From positions 930,001-994,000 of the forward strand of contig JAHWDD010000009.1 in assembly GCA_023897205.1 (NCBI GenBank): DNA of 64,000 bases. The letters are read 5' to 3'. Shown in pieces: positions 1 through 11,403 of the stretch. This DNA comes from Exophiala sp. HKRS030 (taxonomy: Eukaryota; Ascomycota; Eurotiomycetes; Chaetothyriales; Herpotrichiellaceae). The position numbers and the translations under genes are program-made. Position 1 is the stretch's first letter; the number at the start of each line of letters is the position of its first letter. The notes under the pieces are model-generated. The model saw only the letters and a program-made list of their open reading frames with translations, had not been told where the DNA came from and ran no database searches.

Positions 1-590
1 TCCATCATCAATCAACCTCTTTTGTCTCTCTGCCGCGGCCGCGTTTCCCAAGCCTGTGGACGAGCGCACAGTTGCTCACTCCGGCCGCCTAGACGGTGAT
101 GATTGCTGCTTTGGTCAAGAGGAAAGGACAAGGAGAATGATTGCTGAGCAGCCGGCAGTGCTTTGTGAATGGTCCAGAATTCCCTGGTACCAGCGATGTG
201 AAATATCCAAGAAAGAGGGAGATCAAGTGTATCGTTGTCTGGAAAGGAAGAATTGGAAGATGGACATGGAAAGGAGGACAGAGAGGTGACTTGTCTGTTT
301 TGCTCATTTGTTATTTCATTGCATGTCCATTCAATGTCCAAACAGAAAAAGCGCAAGAGCATGCAGAGGCAGTAGTATTATGGCATGCGGATGAATGGCC
401 CTAGCACTCTTAAAAAAATGGCAATTGTTGTGGTTTTTTGATGAAGATATCACAACTCGACGCCTATTGAGGAGCCATGAAACCTCAGAGCGCAAGGCTC
501 TATCAATTCAAGAGCTAGCCATGAATTCACCCATTAGCCAAACTCTCCTCTCATTATAATCGTCCCCATGATTGTTCATATGCTTCTCCT
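1..590. other. left-edge intergenic stretch
   Basis: No convincing gene is visible. The open frames here are short, overlap on both strands, and show no recognisable domain or splice pattern. The stretch ends just beyond the stop codon of the IWS1 gene, so its right part probably includes that transcript's 3' UTR. Confidence 0.5.
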
Positions 591-1839
591 TCACCTTCTC
601 ACAATCGTTGACACTTCGGGCACAATGGTGTAGCTGGTAGCACCCGGTAACAATCTCGCCCTGTTGCTCTGTTTCTGGCCAGGAGCAACTCTACCAGTTG
701 CCTTGGGCACGACTGCAGGTTGAACAAGATCATCTCTCCTCTTGTATGGATCATAGCTGGCCCTGGTCCACGTCTTCTTGGTGTAATCATCACTTCTCTG
801 GAGAATAGGCCTGGACCATTCCTCCATCAACTTGGTAGCCTGTCGTTTGATCGTGGGTTCCGCTCTCTTGGACTTGCGATAGAACAACATGACCTTACCG
901 ATACCCGAAGAAATCAGGGTTTCCTTGTTCATTGGAAGCTTGGACAGAGCTGCGAACAACTCGCGCTGGATGTTGTATGCCGGAAGACTACCATCGCTGA
1001 GTGGCTCCAGAAAGAATCGCACGGCTTCCAAAAGGTTCATCTCCGGATCTAGGATCGACTGCACCAGGGTGTTGCGATTTAGCAAGCTGACAACTTCTGG
1101 AAGCATCTTCAGTTTTTGAGACGCCGGAAGGCCTTGTCGAACCAGGTCTCCGTCAGCCTCGGCTGCCATGATCATTCGGTTGCGCATCTCTTCGATTTCT
1201 TGATCGGCAGCTTGCTCAAGATCCTTGAAAACTGTCAGGAAAGACCACATCAGCGTGTCGAGGAGGTCAACTTACAATGTCACCTTTTCGAAGTCTTTTT
1301 CCAGATGACTTCTTTACGGCTGCGTCCATGGCCCGATCCAACGCACGCCTTCTTCGTTCCTCCGGGGACAATGATTCTTCATCGATTTCCACCCTGGGTC
1401 TAGGTCTTCTTTCGCCATCACCACCACCACCAGCCTTTCTGCCTCCGCGTCTCTTGCCTTCAATCTGTTCGCCGCCAGAAAAGCCATCGTCACTGTCCGG
1501 CTTTTTGTGGTTGGTCCTAGCCTTCTCTCTTGTTCGCTCCTTCTTCTTTTTGGGTGCGTCTTCCTCTCCCTCGGCTCTCTTCCGCTTCTTCACCTTTAGT
1601 GTTCTGTTGAGTGTGTCAAAATCGGGGGCGACTTGAACTGCGGTTGGATCGAAGTCTGCGAATTGAGCCTCGTCGACTTCAGACAGGAGGGATTCGTCAT
1701 CGGAGTCTGCATCGGCAGGTTCTGCTCTGGAAGGATCTTCAAACTCATCGTTTAGATCGTCGAGTTGGTCTTCGTTCTCTGAAGGTCTGTCTAGTCCTTC
1801 GGCATCGGACGGGGGTCTCTCGGCTGGAGAGTCCGACAT
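591..1839 (-). CDS. IWS1: IWS1/SPN1-type transcription elongation factor
   Basis: IWS1 binds Spt6 and RNA polymerase II and acts in elongation, chromatin maintenance and mRNA export in the nucleus. Two exons, 1839-1276 and 1223-591, are joined over a 52-base GTAAGT intron to give 398 residues. The first about 190 residues are acidic and then Lys/Arg rich (SPAERPPSD, then KVKKRKRAEGEEDAPKKKKE), as in the disordered IWS1 N-terminus. The splice joins KRLRKGDI to DLEQAADQEIEEMRNRM, which opens the conserved helical TFIIS N-terminal-like domain (about residues 188-330) containing LLNRNTLVQSILDPEMN and LPMNKETLISSGIGKV. The C-terminal RPILQRSDDYTKK and DPYKRRDD segments also fit the family. A downstream AG was chosen as acceptor because it alone keeps the frame after GTAAGT. 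The family call is strong. Confidence 0.93.
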
Positions 1840-3280
1840 ATTGACTTAAGAAAAATGGATAAAGAGATGATCGTAAAGGTAAGATGCGACAACGAACGGG
1901 CACTGGAGGGGAAGTCGAGAGTTTTGTTTATGAGAAGATCAAGGAATGCAGTGACAACTTATTGACAGGAAGTTCATTGCCAAGTCAGTGGCAGTCGATT
2001 CATTAATGCACGTGATTTCATGTTTTCTGACTCGCAATCTGCAAGGCTGCAACTCCCACTTGACAAGGCTCTACGAGAACTTGGCATACGAGCGATCTCG
2101 TAGTAGAGAAGCCAAATGTATCATGATTGTGACCTCTGATATCACCAAGGCATATTTCAACCCTGGCTTCTTTGTCTGTGGCAGTGAGGGATTTTGTGTT
2201 GAAGACTTGCAGGAATGTGTGTGCACCATGTCTATTGTGCTGCTCCCCGATGGTCACTTGCACGATTGATTATCTGATAAGTCCAAGTCTGAATCTCTGA
2301 GGTGACCCCTGCTTTCCTCCAAGTCGTCAGGTAACGTTTCCCTGGTCTCCCGATCATCATGATTCAGCATTGCACTGTATCTGCAAGAGCTACGTGCATC
2401 TTTTGTGAGGAGGATCACCATGAGAGGCGATGGTCGTATTTCGCCAGGACCAGCACCAACTCACTCTGGCCCTCATATGTCGTGATGAACACACCAACAC
2501 GAAGGAACTCCTCAATATATCCGAGAGCGAGTACCAGAAAGAAAAGGCACAGCCGTAATTGACATCAACGGATCACGAATACGCTTCCAATCTCGGGGAA
2601 AGGCCTCGCCATCCTCATTCCCTTCCCCCTAACCGACCGCTTCCACCATGACTGGCCTACCAATCACAACGCGCCTATTTCAAACCAAACATCCCTTGCA
2701 TGCTTGTCAGTCACCATTCCCAACCCTGAGCGACTGATGTTTTCTCCCCTGCCATACGGAAACCTCTGGCATAGGTTACACTGACCATGCACACCGATGT
2801 TCCAGGCTCACTATTGCCTTGCGCGACTCGCGGCTTGCGGCTCGCGTGCCTCCCAACTCACTCGAGACGTAGTGCAGGGCATCCCTCCACATTCAAAATT
2901 CCCACCAATGCATACTCGCACCAAGAAACTGCGACACTCATTACTGATGTGAATGGACCGAATCTGGCATGCGTTATCTCGTGTGGACTGAACATGTAGA
3001 CGCAATGCCAATCTTTTTTCCTTGCTCCTGCGCCACTCCGGAGCATTCAAGTGCTCACTACGCCCCCCCTTGGTGAGAGAGGCAGCCTTAATGTCGTGAC
3101 CTGTTTCCAAGTGTGAGTGGCAGTACTTGCTCATGTATATATCTCAGCCTGCCCATCGGCATTACACAACTCATAGCTATCCTTTTTTTTCCTTCTTTTC
3201 TTTCCGTCAATATCGCGAGCGAGTCCATTCGTGTATGCAACCTTGTCTGGTTTTCGACTTGAGCGCTCAAACACGGTTCA
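1840..3280. other. intergenic, divergent promoter region
   Basis: This 1.4-kb stretch separates IWS1 (-) from the DOMON-b561 gene (+), so it holds both promoters. Short open frames at 1988-2269, 2359-2562 and 2787-3134 show no family resemblance. A T/C-rich run at about 3181-3207 sits about 75 bases upstream of the + strand start and is typical of a pyrimidine-rich fungal core promoter. Confidence 0.5.
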
Positions 3281-4851
3281 ATGTTTTCACACTGCCTCAA
3301 TCTTCGCTGGCATGTCGCCTGGCGTAAGTACCTCGGCCGTGACTCTCAAATTCTGATCCTCTGCCCAGGGAGACAATTCTATTTCCTTTTGCGAGCCATC
3401 TGACATGGTACAACCCTAGTTCTCATTCAAACGTCAGCTGGCAGTTTTGTTCAGTTCTATGATAGATCGTCCCAGCTAGGATTCGCGCTGTCCACGCTAC
3501 TTGAGAACAATGGCAATCCCGATAAATTACTCTTCCAACTGCGTGTACCTTCCGACGCTGGCTGGGGAGGCATCGGCACCGGTATTAGAATGGACGGGTC
3601 GCTGATGTTTATCCTCTACGCATCTACCAATCCAGGAGGTAAGGTTTCCCCCTCCTTGAATTTAATGTGTATCGACACTTGATGCGCCGTGGCTGACTAG
3701 AGACAGACGTGACAGTAAGTGTTCGGACCGCAAAGTATGGCGCTGACCCCTCCTCCCCATGTCTCCATTTGAATACGTTTCTGATGCCTAAAGTGGCCAC
3801 GGCACCCCAGACGCCTTCGGAGAACTTGGATATAACGTCGTCAATACCTCAAATGAAGGTGGAACTCTGACAGCAGACATCAAGTGTCTGAATTGTACAA
3901 AATATTCGAGGAATCCCATTGACACTGCGTCTTCGGCACAACCGTGGATCTGGGCCATTGGCCCCGGTGATCCGGTGACATCGAACTCACAGGACGCCGA
4001 CATAAACAAGCATTCCCATTATGGTACGAAGGTCTCCAATTTGAGGGGATACAGCGATTGCAAACCATGAAAGGCTAATTTTTTGCCGTTACATACAGGT
4101 GTCTTCTTCACTGATATGACCAAAAGCGTTACAACGGGTTCCAATATACCCTTGATTTCCGGCACGTCCAATATCCACGCCAGGGCTCAGCCAGGGTATA
4201 CCCACGACCTGGTCGTCCTGCATGCTGTACTGCTGGGTCTTGCATTCGTGATAGCATTTCCACTGGGTACCCTCGCTCTGAGGGTGTTTCGATCGTTCAA
4301 GATTCACTGGATCGCGCAAATCATCAGCTTGGCCGCGTCAGTCATTGGCTTTGTGGTGGCAATCGCACTCAGTATTCTCGGCATCGAATGGGAGCATTTT
4401 TCTGCGGCTCATCAGATCATCGGTATCCTCGTTGTGGCTCTAGCTCTGGGACAGGGTCTGCTGGGCTATTGGCATCACATGCAGTACAAAAAGTTGGGCA
4501 AAAGAACCTTCGTGTCGTACGTGCACATTGTGCTCGGCAGGGGTGTTATTTGGGTCGGCATGGTCAACCTCGTGCTGTAAGTTCCCGCTGCTTCTGAAAA
4601 AGAAAGAAGACTTCTTTATTTTTATTTTCCGGATCGCTGATCGTGCACAACCAAGGGGTTTCTTGCTTGACGATTCTACGGGATTGGCGGCCGGTGCGGG
4701 TGTCGTCTCGGCAGTTGCAGTGGCGGTAATGGAAGGCGGTTTGTTCTGGACCCGTCGACGTCCTCTTCCAAAGTCGGCCGCTTCCAGTACGACGAGTGTG
4801 CCGCTGAATGCCTATGGCGGCGGAGACGACCCAGCTAGCAATCAGAAGTGA
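3281..4851 (+). CDS. secreted/membrane DOMON-cytochrome b561 protein
   Basis: Predicted integral membrane redox protein: an extracellular CDH-type cytochrome (DOMON) domain fused to a cytochrome b561 module. Six exons fit in frame: 3281-3323, 3420-3638, 3701-3734, 3794-4023, 4099-4576 and 4656-4851, giving 399 residues. The start MFSHCLNLRWHVAWLL gives a short signal-like N-terminus. The DOMON part (about 25-180) shows GWGGIGTGIRMDGSLMFILY and a two-Cys segment CLNC, as in cellobiose dehydrogenase cytochrome domains. The b561 part has four or five hydrophobic helices with His in the expected places (YTHDLVVLHAVLLG, HQIIG, YWHHMQYKK, SYVHIVLGRG). A last hydrophobic segment and a polar cytosolic tail follow. 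The family is proposed to move electrons across the plasma membrane. The first intron (96 bases) is the least certain junction. Confidence 0.82.
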
Positions 4852-5355
4852 AGACGACCTTATTCTCTGAGCGTTTTTGCGCAAGAATCGTCATGCACAG
4901 TCACTTGACAGCAGGATATATTGATGTACGATGTCGACTTGGTCGGGAAAAAGACGTCGGAGCTGAAAATTTGTGAGCTTTTTTTCACAGTCATCCCGTC
5001 AGAGGGGGACTGTTCATTTTACTTACTGAGATATCTCTACCATGGATAGCCACCATCATGGCTCACGCAGGCGGTTGTAGATTTGGTTGCTCCAAACACA
5101 TCCGAAAACACTTTCCTCCACTAGGCACATACTAGCACGAGAATACACAATGAGCACTTTTAGATCATCAGTTGCAAGGCAACAGAGGAGACTGCCCATA
5201 TGGAACATTGCTCCGATCACTTCCTACAGTGAACCTTCGCAGTGGAGGCTTCCAGTTTCGCCATGTAAAATCTGACCACAGTTGGTAGGAGAACGGATTA
5301 CCGCCCTATTTGTTTTGTCTTCCTTTGATCCCGCCCAGAAATGACTTGCAGTTTT
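4852..5355. other. convergent intergenic region
   Basis: About 500 bases between two genes whose 3' ends face each other (DOMON-b561 and bZIP). Nothing gene-like is seen; it probably carries both 3' UTRs. Confidence 0.5.
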
Positions 5356-6189
5356 TCAAGAATTGGATTCGTTCGGTTCCGTGTTTCCTTGGACGAATAG
5401 TTCGGCAGAATGTGCTACAAACTCTTCCCAAGTAGATTCCGAGACGCTGAAAAGCCAATCGAGCGCCGAAGGGTCTCCTGGTGATGGAGTTGGAACGTGC
5501 TCCTCAGTACAGTCAGTCGATGACACTGTCGGCAGACCATGTTGATTCAGGAAATCTGACGTATCGAGAGGCGGGCGAGGTGGGACTGAATCTGAGGGCG
5601 AAGAAAAAGAAGAGGCTTGGGAGGACCTTGGAGGACAACATGATGAGGATTGCGAAGACACAGAAGCTGCTTGAGGTTCGTTCGATGATCCGTTGTTGGA
5701 CCGTGCAGTGGTACTACTCACGGTATTAACGGACGGTCCTGGGTGACAATTTGGGTCACGAGGTTGATTGGAAGCATCCGCGGGGCGCAAATTGGGAGGA
5801 CTGGTGAGCCTTGGTTTGAGATGCCGTAGATTTGTGCTGCTAGCTGGTGCGGCGCCACTCTTGTTGTTTGCCAGGGAAGATGCTTGCTGCTGCTGCTGCT
5901 GCTGCTGAGAACGTTGACGTAGAAACGAATCCACAAGGTCAGGACCAAGGCCCGCATTGTTCAACAGACCACGAAGTTGTTCATTCTCCGTCTGAAGCTC
6001 TTGGAAACTTTGTCGAAGAAAGTTTGCCTCCCTACATGTGACACGACATTCTTCTAACCTTTGCTCTAGTTCGACCAGGTATTCTTGTCGGCGAGCTCGA
6101 CTCCGTCTTTGGTTCTCTCGAAGACGTTCCTGTTTGGCTCTCTGCTGAGCTGCTAATTGTGACGTTGTCGTATCCTTTGTCGAAGCCAT
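5356..6189 (-). CDS. fungal bZIP transcription factor
   Basis: Single-exon gene of 277 residues. The basic region at residues 18-38 contains NQRRSRARRQEYL, the fungal version of the N-x7-R DNA-contact motif, and is followed by a leucine-zipper heptad run (LVELEQRLEECRVTC, then LRQSFQELQTENEQLRGLL) to about residue 80. The rest is low complexity: a Gln run at about 96-103, then Ser/Asn/Pro-rich sequence, and a short acidic/aromatic tail (SALDWLFSVSESTWEEF) that may be an activation patch. NxxRSRARRxEY proteins of this type in ascomycetes often act in stress or secondary-metabolite control, but the target cannot be told from sequence. The leader just upstream is a pure pyrimidine tract on the coding strand. 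Confidence 0.9.
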   Translation of the reverse strand: MASTKDTTTSQLAAQQRAKQERLRENQRRSRARRQEYLVELEQRLEECRVTCREANFLRQSFQELQTENEQLRGLLNNAGLGPDLVDSFLRQRSQQQQQQQQASSLANNKSGAAPASSTNLRHLKPRLTSPPNLRPADASNQPRDPNCHPGPSVNTVSSTTARSNNGSSNEPQAASVSSQSSSCCPPRSSQASSFSSPSDSVPPRPPLDTSDFLNQHGLPTVSSTDCTEEHVPTPSPGDPSALDWLFSVSESTWEEFVAHSAELFVQGNTEPNESNS

Positions 6190-7421
6190 GAAGAAGCCTC
6201 TCTCTCTCCACGTTGAGAGTGAGTGAGTGAGAGAGAGAGAGAAGAGACAGAGGAATAGAGGGAAGGCTGCCTGTGTATGTATACAAAGTGTTTAGCACGA
6301 CCAATCAATGAAACGAGGTGAATGTCCGAGAGAGAGAGGAGAATTAGTAAAGCCTAAACGATGATTGGGTGTAATCAGGTGAGCATGAAAAGTGAGAAAG
6401 AGAGAGTAGGAAAAAGAGTCAAGTATTACTCTCGCTTCTACTACGGAGTAAGGCGCCGGCCAAAAGGCTAAAGCGAAAATGCACGCTCAGGCTCAGCCCC
6501 CCTCCCAGGGCGAGAATGGCCCCGGGACTATCACAGGGGAGGGGGCGGTCTGGTATGACTCTCTGGGCGACTTCCGGATGTTCATCACAGACACACGCGG
6601 TTGGTGTTGCTCCTGGAGGGGCCAAAGACCAGAAACTGGCATGCAGAGGAAAGTCTTGCGTGTACCACCGGGTGGCTCAGCTTGGTTCGAAATGATGATG
6701 ATGACAAGGTGCAGAGGGCAGAGAAAAAGAAGGCTCCAAAGGGCATTCATTCTTTGGGACGATTCCGTTTTCAGGGGTCCATGAAAACCAATCACCAGCC
6801 ACTTGGGTGTCATTTGTCGATCGAGATACACGAATTCGTGCTTGGTCACTGGCTGTCACACCTGGTGGGAAGGTGGGAAAATGCTTGTCGATGCTTGGAT
6901 CTGGGGATCAACATGACCGTCATCTCACGTCCATTTGTTGGGAGAAATGGTCTTGTCATGATTCATTGCGATTTTAAATTTCGTGTTAGCTTTCAAGAAG
7001 AATACGAGAGTCTGCAAGCCTCCTCAGCCTTCCTGAGTAATGGCCCCGCGGAGGGTTCCAATAACGGCTGCCCTTGGGGGTTTCGATTGACCAATGTGCG
7101 GCAGGTCCTGGGAGATGCGTATTTTGGTTGTTGTATTGCCGTTATTCTGAACATATCTGGAGGATTTGATTTAGACAATTGTGTAGGCAATTGATGTTGT
7201 ACTCCTCTAAATCTGTTGTATTAATGGGCCTCTCACAGGGGAGGAACCGGGGAGGTACGGAAAAGGGGAAAGTTTGCCGACCGCAATTCAGTATTGCATC
7301 TCGACGAAAAGCGCAGTCGTCTCAAGGCCTGACAAAGTCACATTATCGAGAGTTGCCCGTGTCGCAGAGCCCCAGCATATATCTCAATCGACACTCCATT
7401 CTGTCATAAATCACTTTCACA
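6190..7421. other. divergent promoter region with GA microsatellites
   Basis: Lies between the bZIP gene (-) and TOM5 (+). GA/GAGT-rich runs at about 6218-6250 and 6330-6345 would form a CT-rich 5' leader for the bZIP transcript. An exact TACGGAGTA word is at 6442-6450. A 197-codon open frame on the + strand (6601-7194) has no family resemblance and is listed among the rejected items. Confidence 0.55.
6218..6250. repeat. GAGT/GA microsatellite
   Basis: A run of GAGT repeats passes into GA repeats. It sits about 30 bases upstream of the bZIP start and reads as a CT-rich leader on the coding strand. Confidence 0.85.
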
Positions 7422-7764
7422 ATGTTCGCCGGACGTGAGTACCTACAGCAAAGCTTCACCGCGACCATTTGACGCCGAATGCTAACATTCGCCCTTCTAG
7501 CCCAAGAACATCTCTCGGAAAAGGAGATCCGCGAAGGTGAAGCCAAAGCCGCGGTCGGAGTCCAAACCTTTACAGCCGCATGCATAGCGTTATGGTTTTG
7601 TACGTTTGTCCCCGAATTCCATCGGATTTTCTCTCGTCGCTCGGAGAGCTTCCAAGTCGTGCCCAAAGGGTTGCAAAGGGACGGAAAAAAAGACAGGGCA
7701 CACAAAAAACTAACGCTCACTAATAGCACCTCATGTGATTGAATGGGCACGAAAGCTCTTTTAA
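7422..7764 (+). CDS. TOM5: TOM5, small subunit of the mitochondrial outer membrane translocase
   Basis: A 49-residue protein spread over three exons: 7422-7434 (13 bases), 7501-7599 and 7727-7764. The joined frame is exact (150 bases). It begins MFAGPQEHLSEKEI, closely matching the layout of yeast Tom5 (Met-Phe-Gly, Pro-Gln, then an acidic stretch with Ser-Glu). The middle is TFTAACIALWF, and the end SPHVIEWARKLF gives a single tail-anchor membrane helix with Lys/Arg at its C-terminal side. Tom5 associates with Tom40 and helps hand preproteins from the receptors to the pore. The gene is easy to miss because of the 13-base first exon and tiny product. Confidence 0.88.
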
Positions 7765-8134
7765 GGCCTTTGACGCCCAGTCAATCGACCTCGCGCATTG
7801 AGGTTGAGGAGTCAAGAACAGGTGACGAGACCTCTGCGGAAGATCAGCTACCCCACGCCAGCCGACCAGCAAGAGAACCAAATCTCTGTTGTACATTATG
7901 ATTTTGTACATTATTAGCAGGATGTCCAGCGTGGGTTGATGCACGCTGAAGAAACGACTGCCTGCCTCCATAGATAGAGCCCCAGAATAATCTCCGTTTT
8001 ATCAACAGTCCCATATCGCAACATCGCTATGCAAGAAGTCCTTTGTATTGACCCATCCGTATCCATTACCACACCAAACGTGCAGCACATCATGGTAAGT
8101 CGGAAGCCACTCATAGTCTGATGAGTGGCACATC
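7765..8134. other. convergent intergenic region
   Basis: About 370 bases between the 3' ends of TOM5 and NUP57. No gene signal seen. Confidence 0.5.
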
Positions 8135-9456
8135 TCATCTGCGCCGAGGAGCTTCACTGTCTCTCTCTTTGGATAGCTTTTCCCAATCTTCAAAGCCTTG
8201 CTGTATGAGGTCTAATTCTTTCTGCAAGTGTCGCAACTGAACATCTTGCGCTTCAAGTGTCTGAGAAGGAAGTTAGCTAAGGGCTAGTCATGGACCGGGT
8301 TTGAGGGACATACTCGTTTTGCAGCTTTGACTGTCTCTTCGTCCAAGACTCCATCCTCATCCTTTGCAACTGGTGTGAGTTTCTCCGTCTCCATTTTGAG
8401 TCGTTTCGCTCGTTCCCGAATTCCCAGCATTCTTGCCCAGACTTCTTGCTCTCTTGCATCGAGGCTCGGATCGAGTACCGCCCGTTGCAGCTTCTCCAGG
8501 TTGTTTTTCAACTCTTCTTCGGCATTGTCCATGACATAGCCACGGTTGCGCAGGATTTGAACCTTCACAGCCAGCGAGAGGACTCTCCGAGCTGTCGCCA
8601 ATTGCCTTCTTTTGCTTTCCTCCAATCTTGTGGCCACGTTCTGGCGATGTTTGTCAAGTTGTACGTCAAGCGAGGTATTGATTTCTTGGAGCATCATGTT
8701 ACATCTTTGAATTGCTTCCATCTGAATCTGTGCCTTTCGACCAAGCTGAAAAAATCCCTGGATTAGAAGCGGCACCCATTCAGGTCCAGGGCGTTTCGAA
8801 ACGGCTTCCTCCCATTTGTCTTCGTCCTCCCCCGGTCCCGCTCTATACTTGAGAGCTTCTGTTTCGGTCTCGACGTGTTGATACAGGTATGCTCGTAGGG
8901 GAGATGATAGGCTTGTTGGATCCCATTTGTTTTTGACGATAGTCATCTGAGCCGGTATTGACCTGTAAACATTTAACCCACGGCCTTCTTCCCACATCGA
9001 TTGAGACTCCGTCTGCCCTTGTTGAGATTGGCCAAATCTTAGGGTTTGGTCAAGCGGACGTGATGGTGCTTGTTGTGGTTGTTGCTGCGCCTGTGTTGAC
9101 GTCCCAAACAAGCCTCCGGTCTGTTGCTGCTGTTGTGGTTGTGTGGAACTACCGAACAGTCCTCCAGTTTGTGGCTTCGAAGCACCGAACAGGCCCCCTC
9201 CTGACTGTTGTTGAGACTGCGACGCTCCAAACAAACCTCCGCCCTGTTGTGGTTGTGTAGACGTACCGAACAAGCCACCGCTCTGCTGAGGCTGTGATTG
9301 TGAGGTGCCGAAGCTGAAACTCGGAGCATTGTTCTGCTGTGTCTGGGATTGTCCGAATGGCGAGGCTTGCGCAGTGGGCTGGCCGGAGGTAGGATTGTTG
9401 AAGCTGAACAAGCCAGGCTTTGCGGGCTGTGCGGTGGAAGCACCGAAGAGACTCAT
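8135..9456 (-). CDS. NUP57: nucleoporin NUP57/NUP54 family
   Basis: FG nucleoporin of the central channel (Nsp1-Nup57-Nup49 complex in yeast; Nup62-Nup54-Nup58 in animals). Two exons, 9456-8314 and 8260-8135, give 422 residues. Residues 1-140 are Gln-rich with many GLFG/FG repeats (GGLFGTSTQPQQ, GGLFGASQSQQ, TGGLFGSS). Residues 170-422 hold the Nup54-type helical domain: LRAYLYQHVETETEALKY, then PLLIQGFFQLGRKAQIQMEA and the coiled coil that binds the partner nucleoporins. The last exon, found by splicing over a 53-base GTATGT intron, continues the coiled coil (AQDVQLRHLQKELDLIQQG) and ends in EAPRRR. Without it the protein would stop early in intron sequence. Confidence 0.92.
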
Positions 9457-10066
9457 TTTGAGATCAGGGCTTGAGCACGCTCACCTGCGTTGCCCGAAGG
9501 GAGAGAGTACGAAGGAGTGCGACGCTGGCCTATTCAGGAAACCATGTCATGGGCGCTGGATTCTTTGGTAGAGAGGGTCAACTATTGTACTGTGAATCTA
9601 GGTAGGCGGTTGTAAATTTCCCAAAACGAACGCGCCGGTCACAGACGCGAACACAAAGCGGCGACGCATTGCAACAAACCTGTGAAAGGCTTGGCGGTTC
9701 AATCGCCTAAACCTGGAGGCGCTGCTTTTAGAAACCTTCTGCCCACAACTCCCCCCTGCGAGTATCAGGGATGTTCTAATGTTCACTCTTCCACCGCCTC
9801 ACTATCTCCTACCTAGCTACGTGAAAGCCCCCTACAGGTATCAAGTGCCAGATAGGCGTAATTACCACGCACTATTGTAGACTTGGAAGAAGCGGGTCTA
9901 TGTCAATGAACGATCAAGCTTGTTTTGCCGATATCTTGTCCCAGACTAAGAGGTATGCATCATCTGGACGTTGAGTCTGTTAATCTTGACATGCCATTGT
10001 TTCACCTTCAATTAAGCACGGAGGCAACTACCTCAGACGTCTTCTATGGCTCAAGATACAATGGTT
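9457..10066. other. intergenic region
   Basis: Upstream of NUP57 and downstream of the SDR gene, both on the - strand. It should hold the NUP57 promoter. No further gene is visible. Confidence 0.5.
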
Positions 10067-11403
10067 CTACTTCTCCGCAGTCTGGACGTCCGCACTCATC
10101 GTCCGAATTGAAGCATTCAACACCTGAGCCTGGAGTCGCTTCCAAGGCTCGACCTCAAAATCATCCACCTGCGCATCAATGTATCCCGAAGCAACCTCAG
10201 ATCGGGGAAGAATAGCAAAGCTGCGTCCTAGAGCCAAGATTGTCAGCAACTCGTAACGATGCCTAGCCTGCATCACATACCATTGACCGATTTATCAGTC
10301 GCAATACGTAGGACTGCGGTCGTACAATCCTCGACCTCGGCGAAATCAACTCCTTTCGCGGAAAGTCTTTCTATGACCGCAGGTTTGAGGATAGTTGTCT
10401 TCGTGTACCTTTTCAACCACAGTCAGCCTTGCCCTGTTTCCACTCTACTATGAATCCAGACGCGAAACCAAATCGAGAGGCATAGAAGGCTGTCCTACCA
10501 TGGTCCTATAAAATTGACCCGAATACCTGCCTGCCAGGACGTATGTCTGGCACTTCTCATCAAGCCCCTAAGACCGAATTTGGACGTCGAGTATTGGAAA
10601 GAACCGGGCTGGTCAAGTATCCCGGCAATGCTCCCTTTGAAGATGAAACAACGGTCTCGATCTTCGGCTTCTGGTTGAGCACGGAAGTAATGTTGGCCCA
10701 ATTTGAATGTATAGAAGGCCCCAATCAGATTGAGGGTGAGTATTGGTAATTTTGGCTTCGTGGGCTCAGCACTAGGGTCTTGCTCGAACGTCAGGCTCGT
10801 GATAATACTTCAGGTTGAGACGGAGTTACCTTCGAGGGCAAAGATTTCGTCTGGTCCTGTTATGCCGGCATTGGCGACCACAATATCGCAACTCTTGGAA
10901 GGCGAGTTGGCAACAGCGAGCTTGAACATGTTCAGCTGATCATCCCAAGATGTTGCATCGCATTTCACGAATTGGACATTTCTACTCGAACACAATAGTC
11001 GTTAGCATGTCGATCTCTGAAAAGGAGAGAGTCTTCATTTGTGAGTATGCATACGTACTTGCCCAAACTCTCGGCCAGGCTTTTGCCTTTCCGTTCGTCA
11101 ATATCTCCAAATGTCACGAACGATCTGTGAGCCGTCAACCGTGAGGTGTTGCTCCATAACATAGGGGAGTCAATTTTGGCTGTCTCCTTACCCTGCAGCT
11201 GCGAATGCACGAAGGTGGGACTCTCCGAAGCCATTTGCTCCTGTTTTATACGCCCTTGTCAGCCACCTGAAATAGCGCAAGCTTTGGTTCTAGGGACAGT
11301 AAAGCTGACCTCCCGTGATGACCACACTCTTGCCCTTCAATCGCCCTGTGTCTGGCTTGATGGTGCAATCGACAGCCTTGTTGGTGTATTGGGGGAGTGG
11401 CAT
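10067..11403 (-). CDS. 15-hydroxyprostaglandin dehydrogenase-like SDR with an in-frame stop
   Basis: Classical short-chain dehydrogenase/reductase of the fungal 15-PGDH-like group; the substrate is unknown. Exons on the - strand: 11403-11310, 11240-11192, 11124-11059, a fourth starting at 10981, then a segment ending at 10499, 10408-10281 and 10227-10067. The joins give GKSVVITGG then ANGFGES (the TGxxxGxG cofactor motif), TFGDIDERKG (NAD-type Asp), VVANAGITGP (NNAG-like motif) and QYSTSKFGLRGLMRS (the YxxxK active site). Between GPDEIFALEG and KPKLPILTLNLIGAFYT the frame is continuous but meets TGA at 10812-10810. The obvious 58-base GTAACT...CCTAG intron removes the stop but shifts the frame. 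Either the gene is newly inactivated, the splice is unusual, or the sequence has an indel. All other parts look functional. Confidence 0.72.

Noticed and set aside
6601..7194. 197-codon open frame on the + strand between bZIP and TOM5
   Set aside because: Long for chance, but the translation has no recognisable domain or compositional pattern, begins inside a GC-rich promoter region, and overlaps equally long frames on the other strand.
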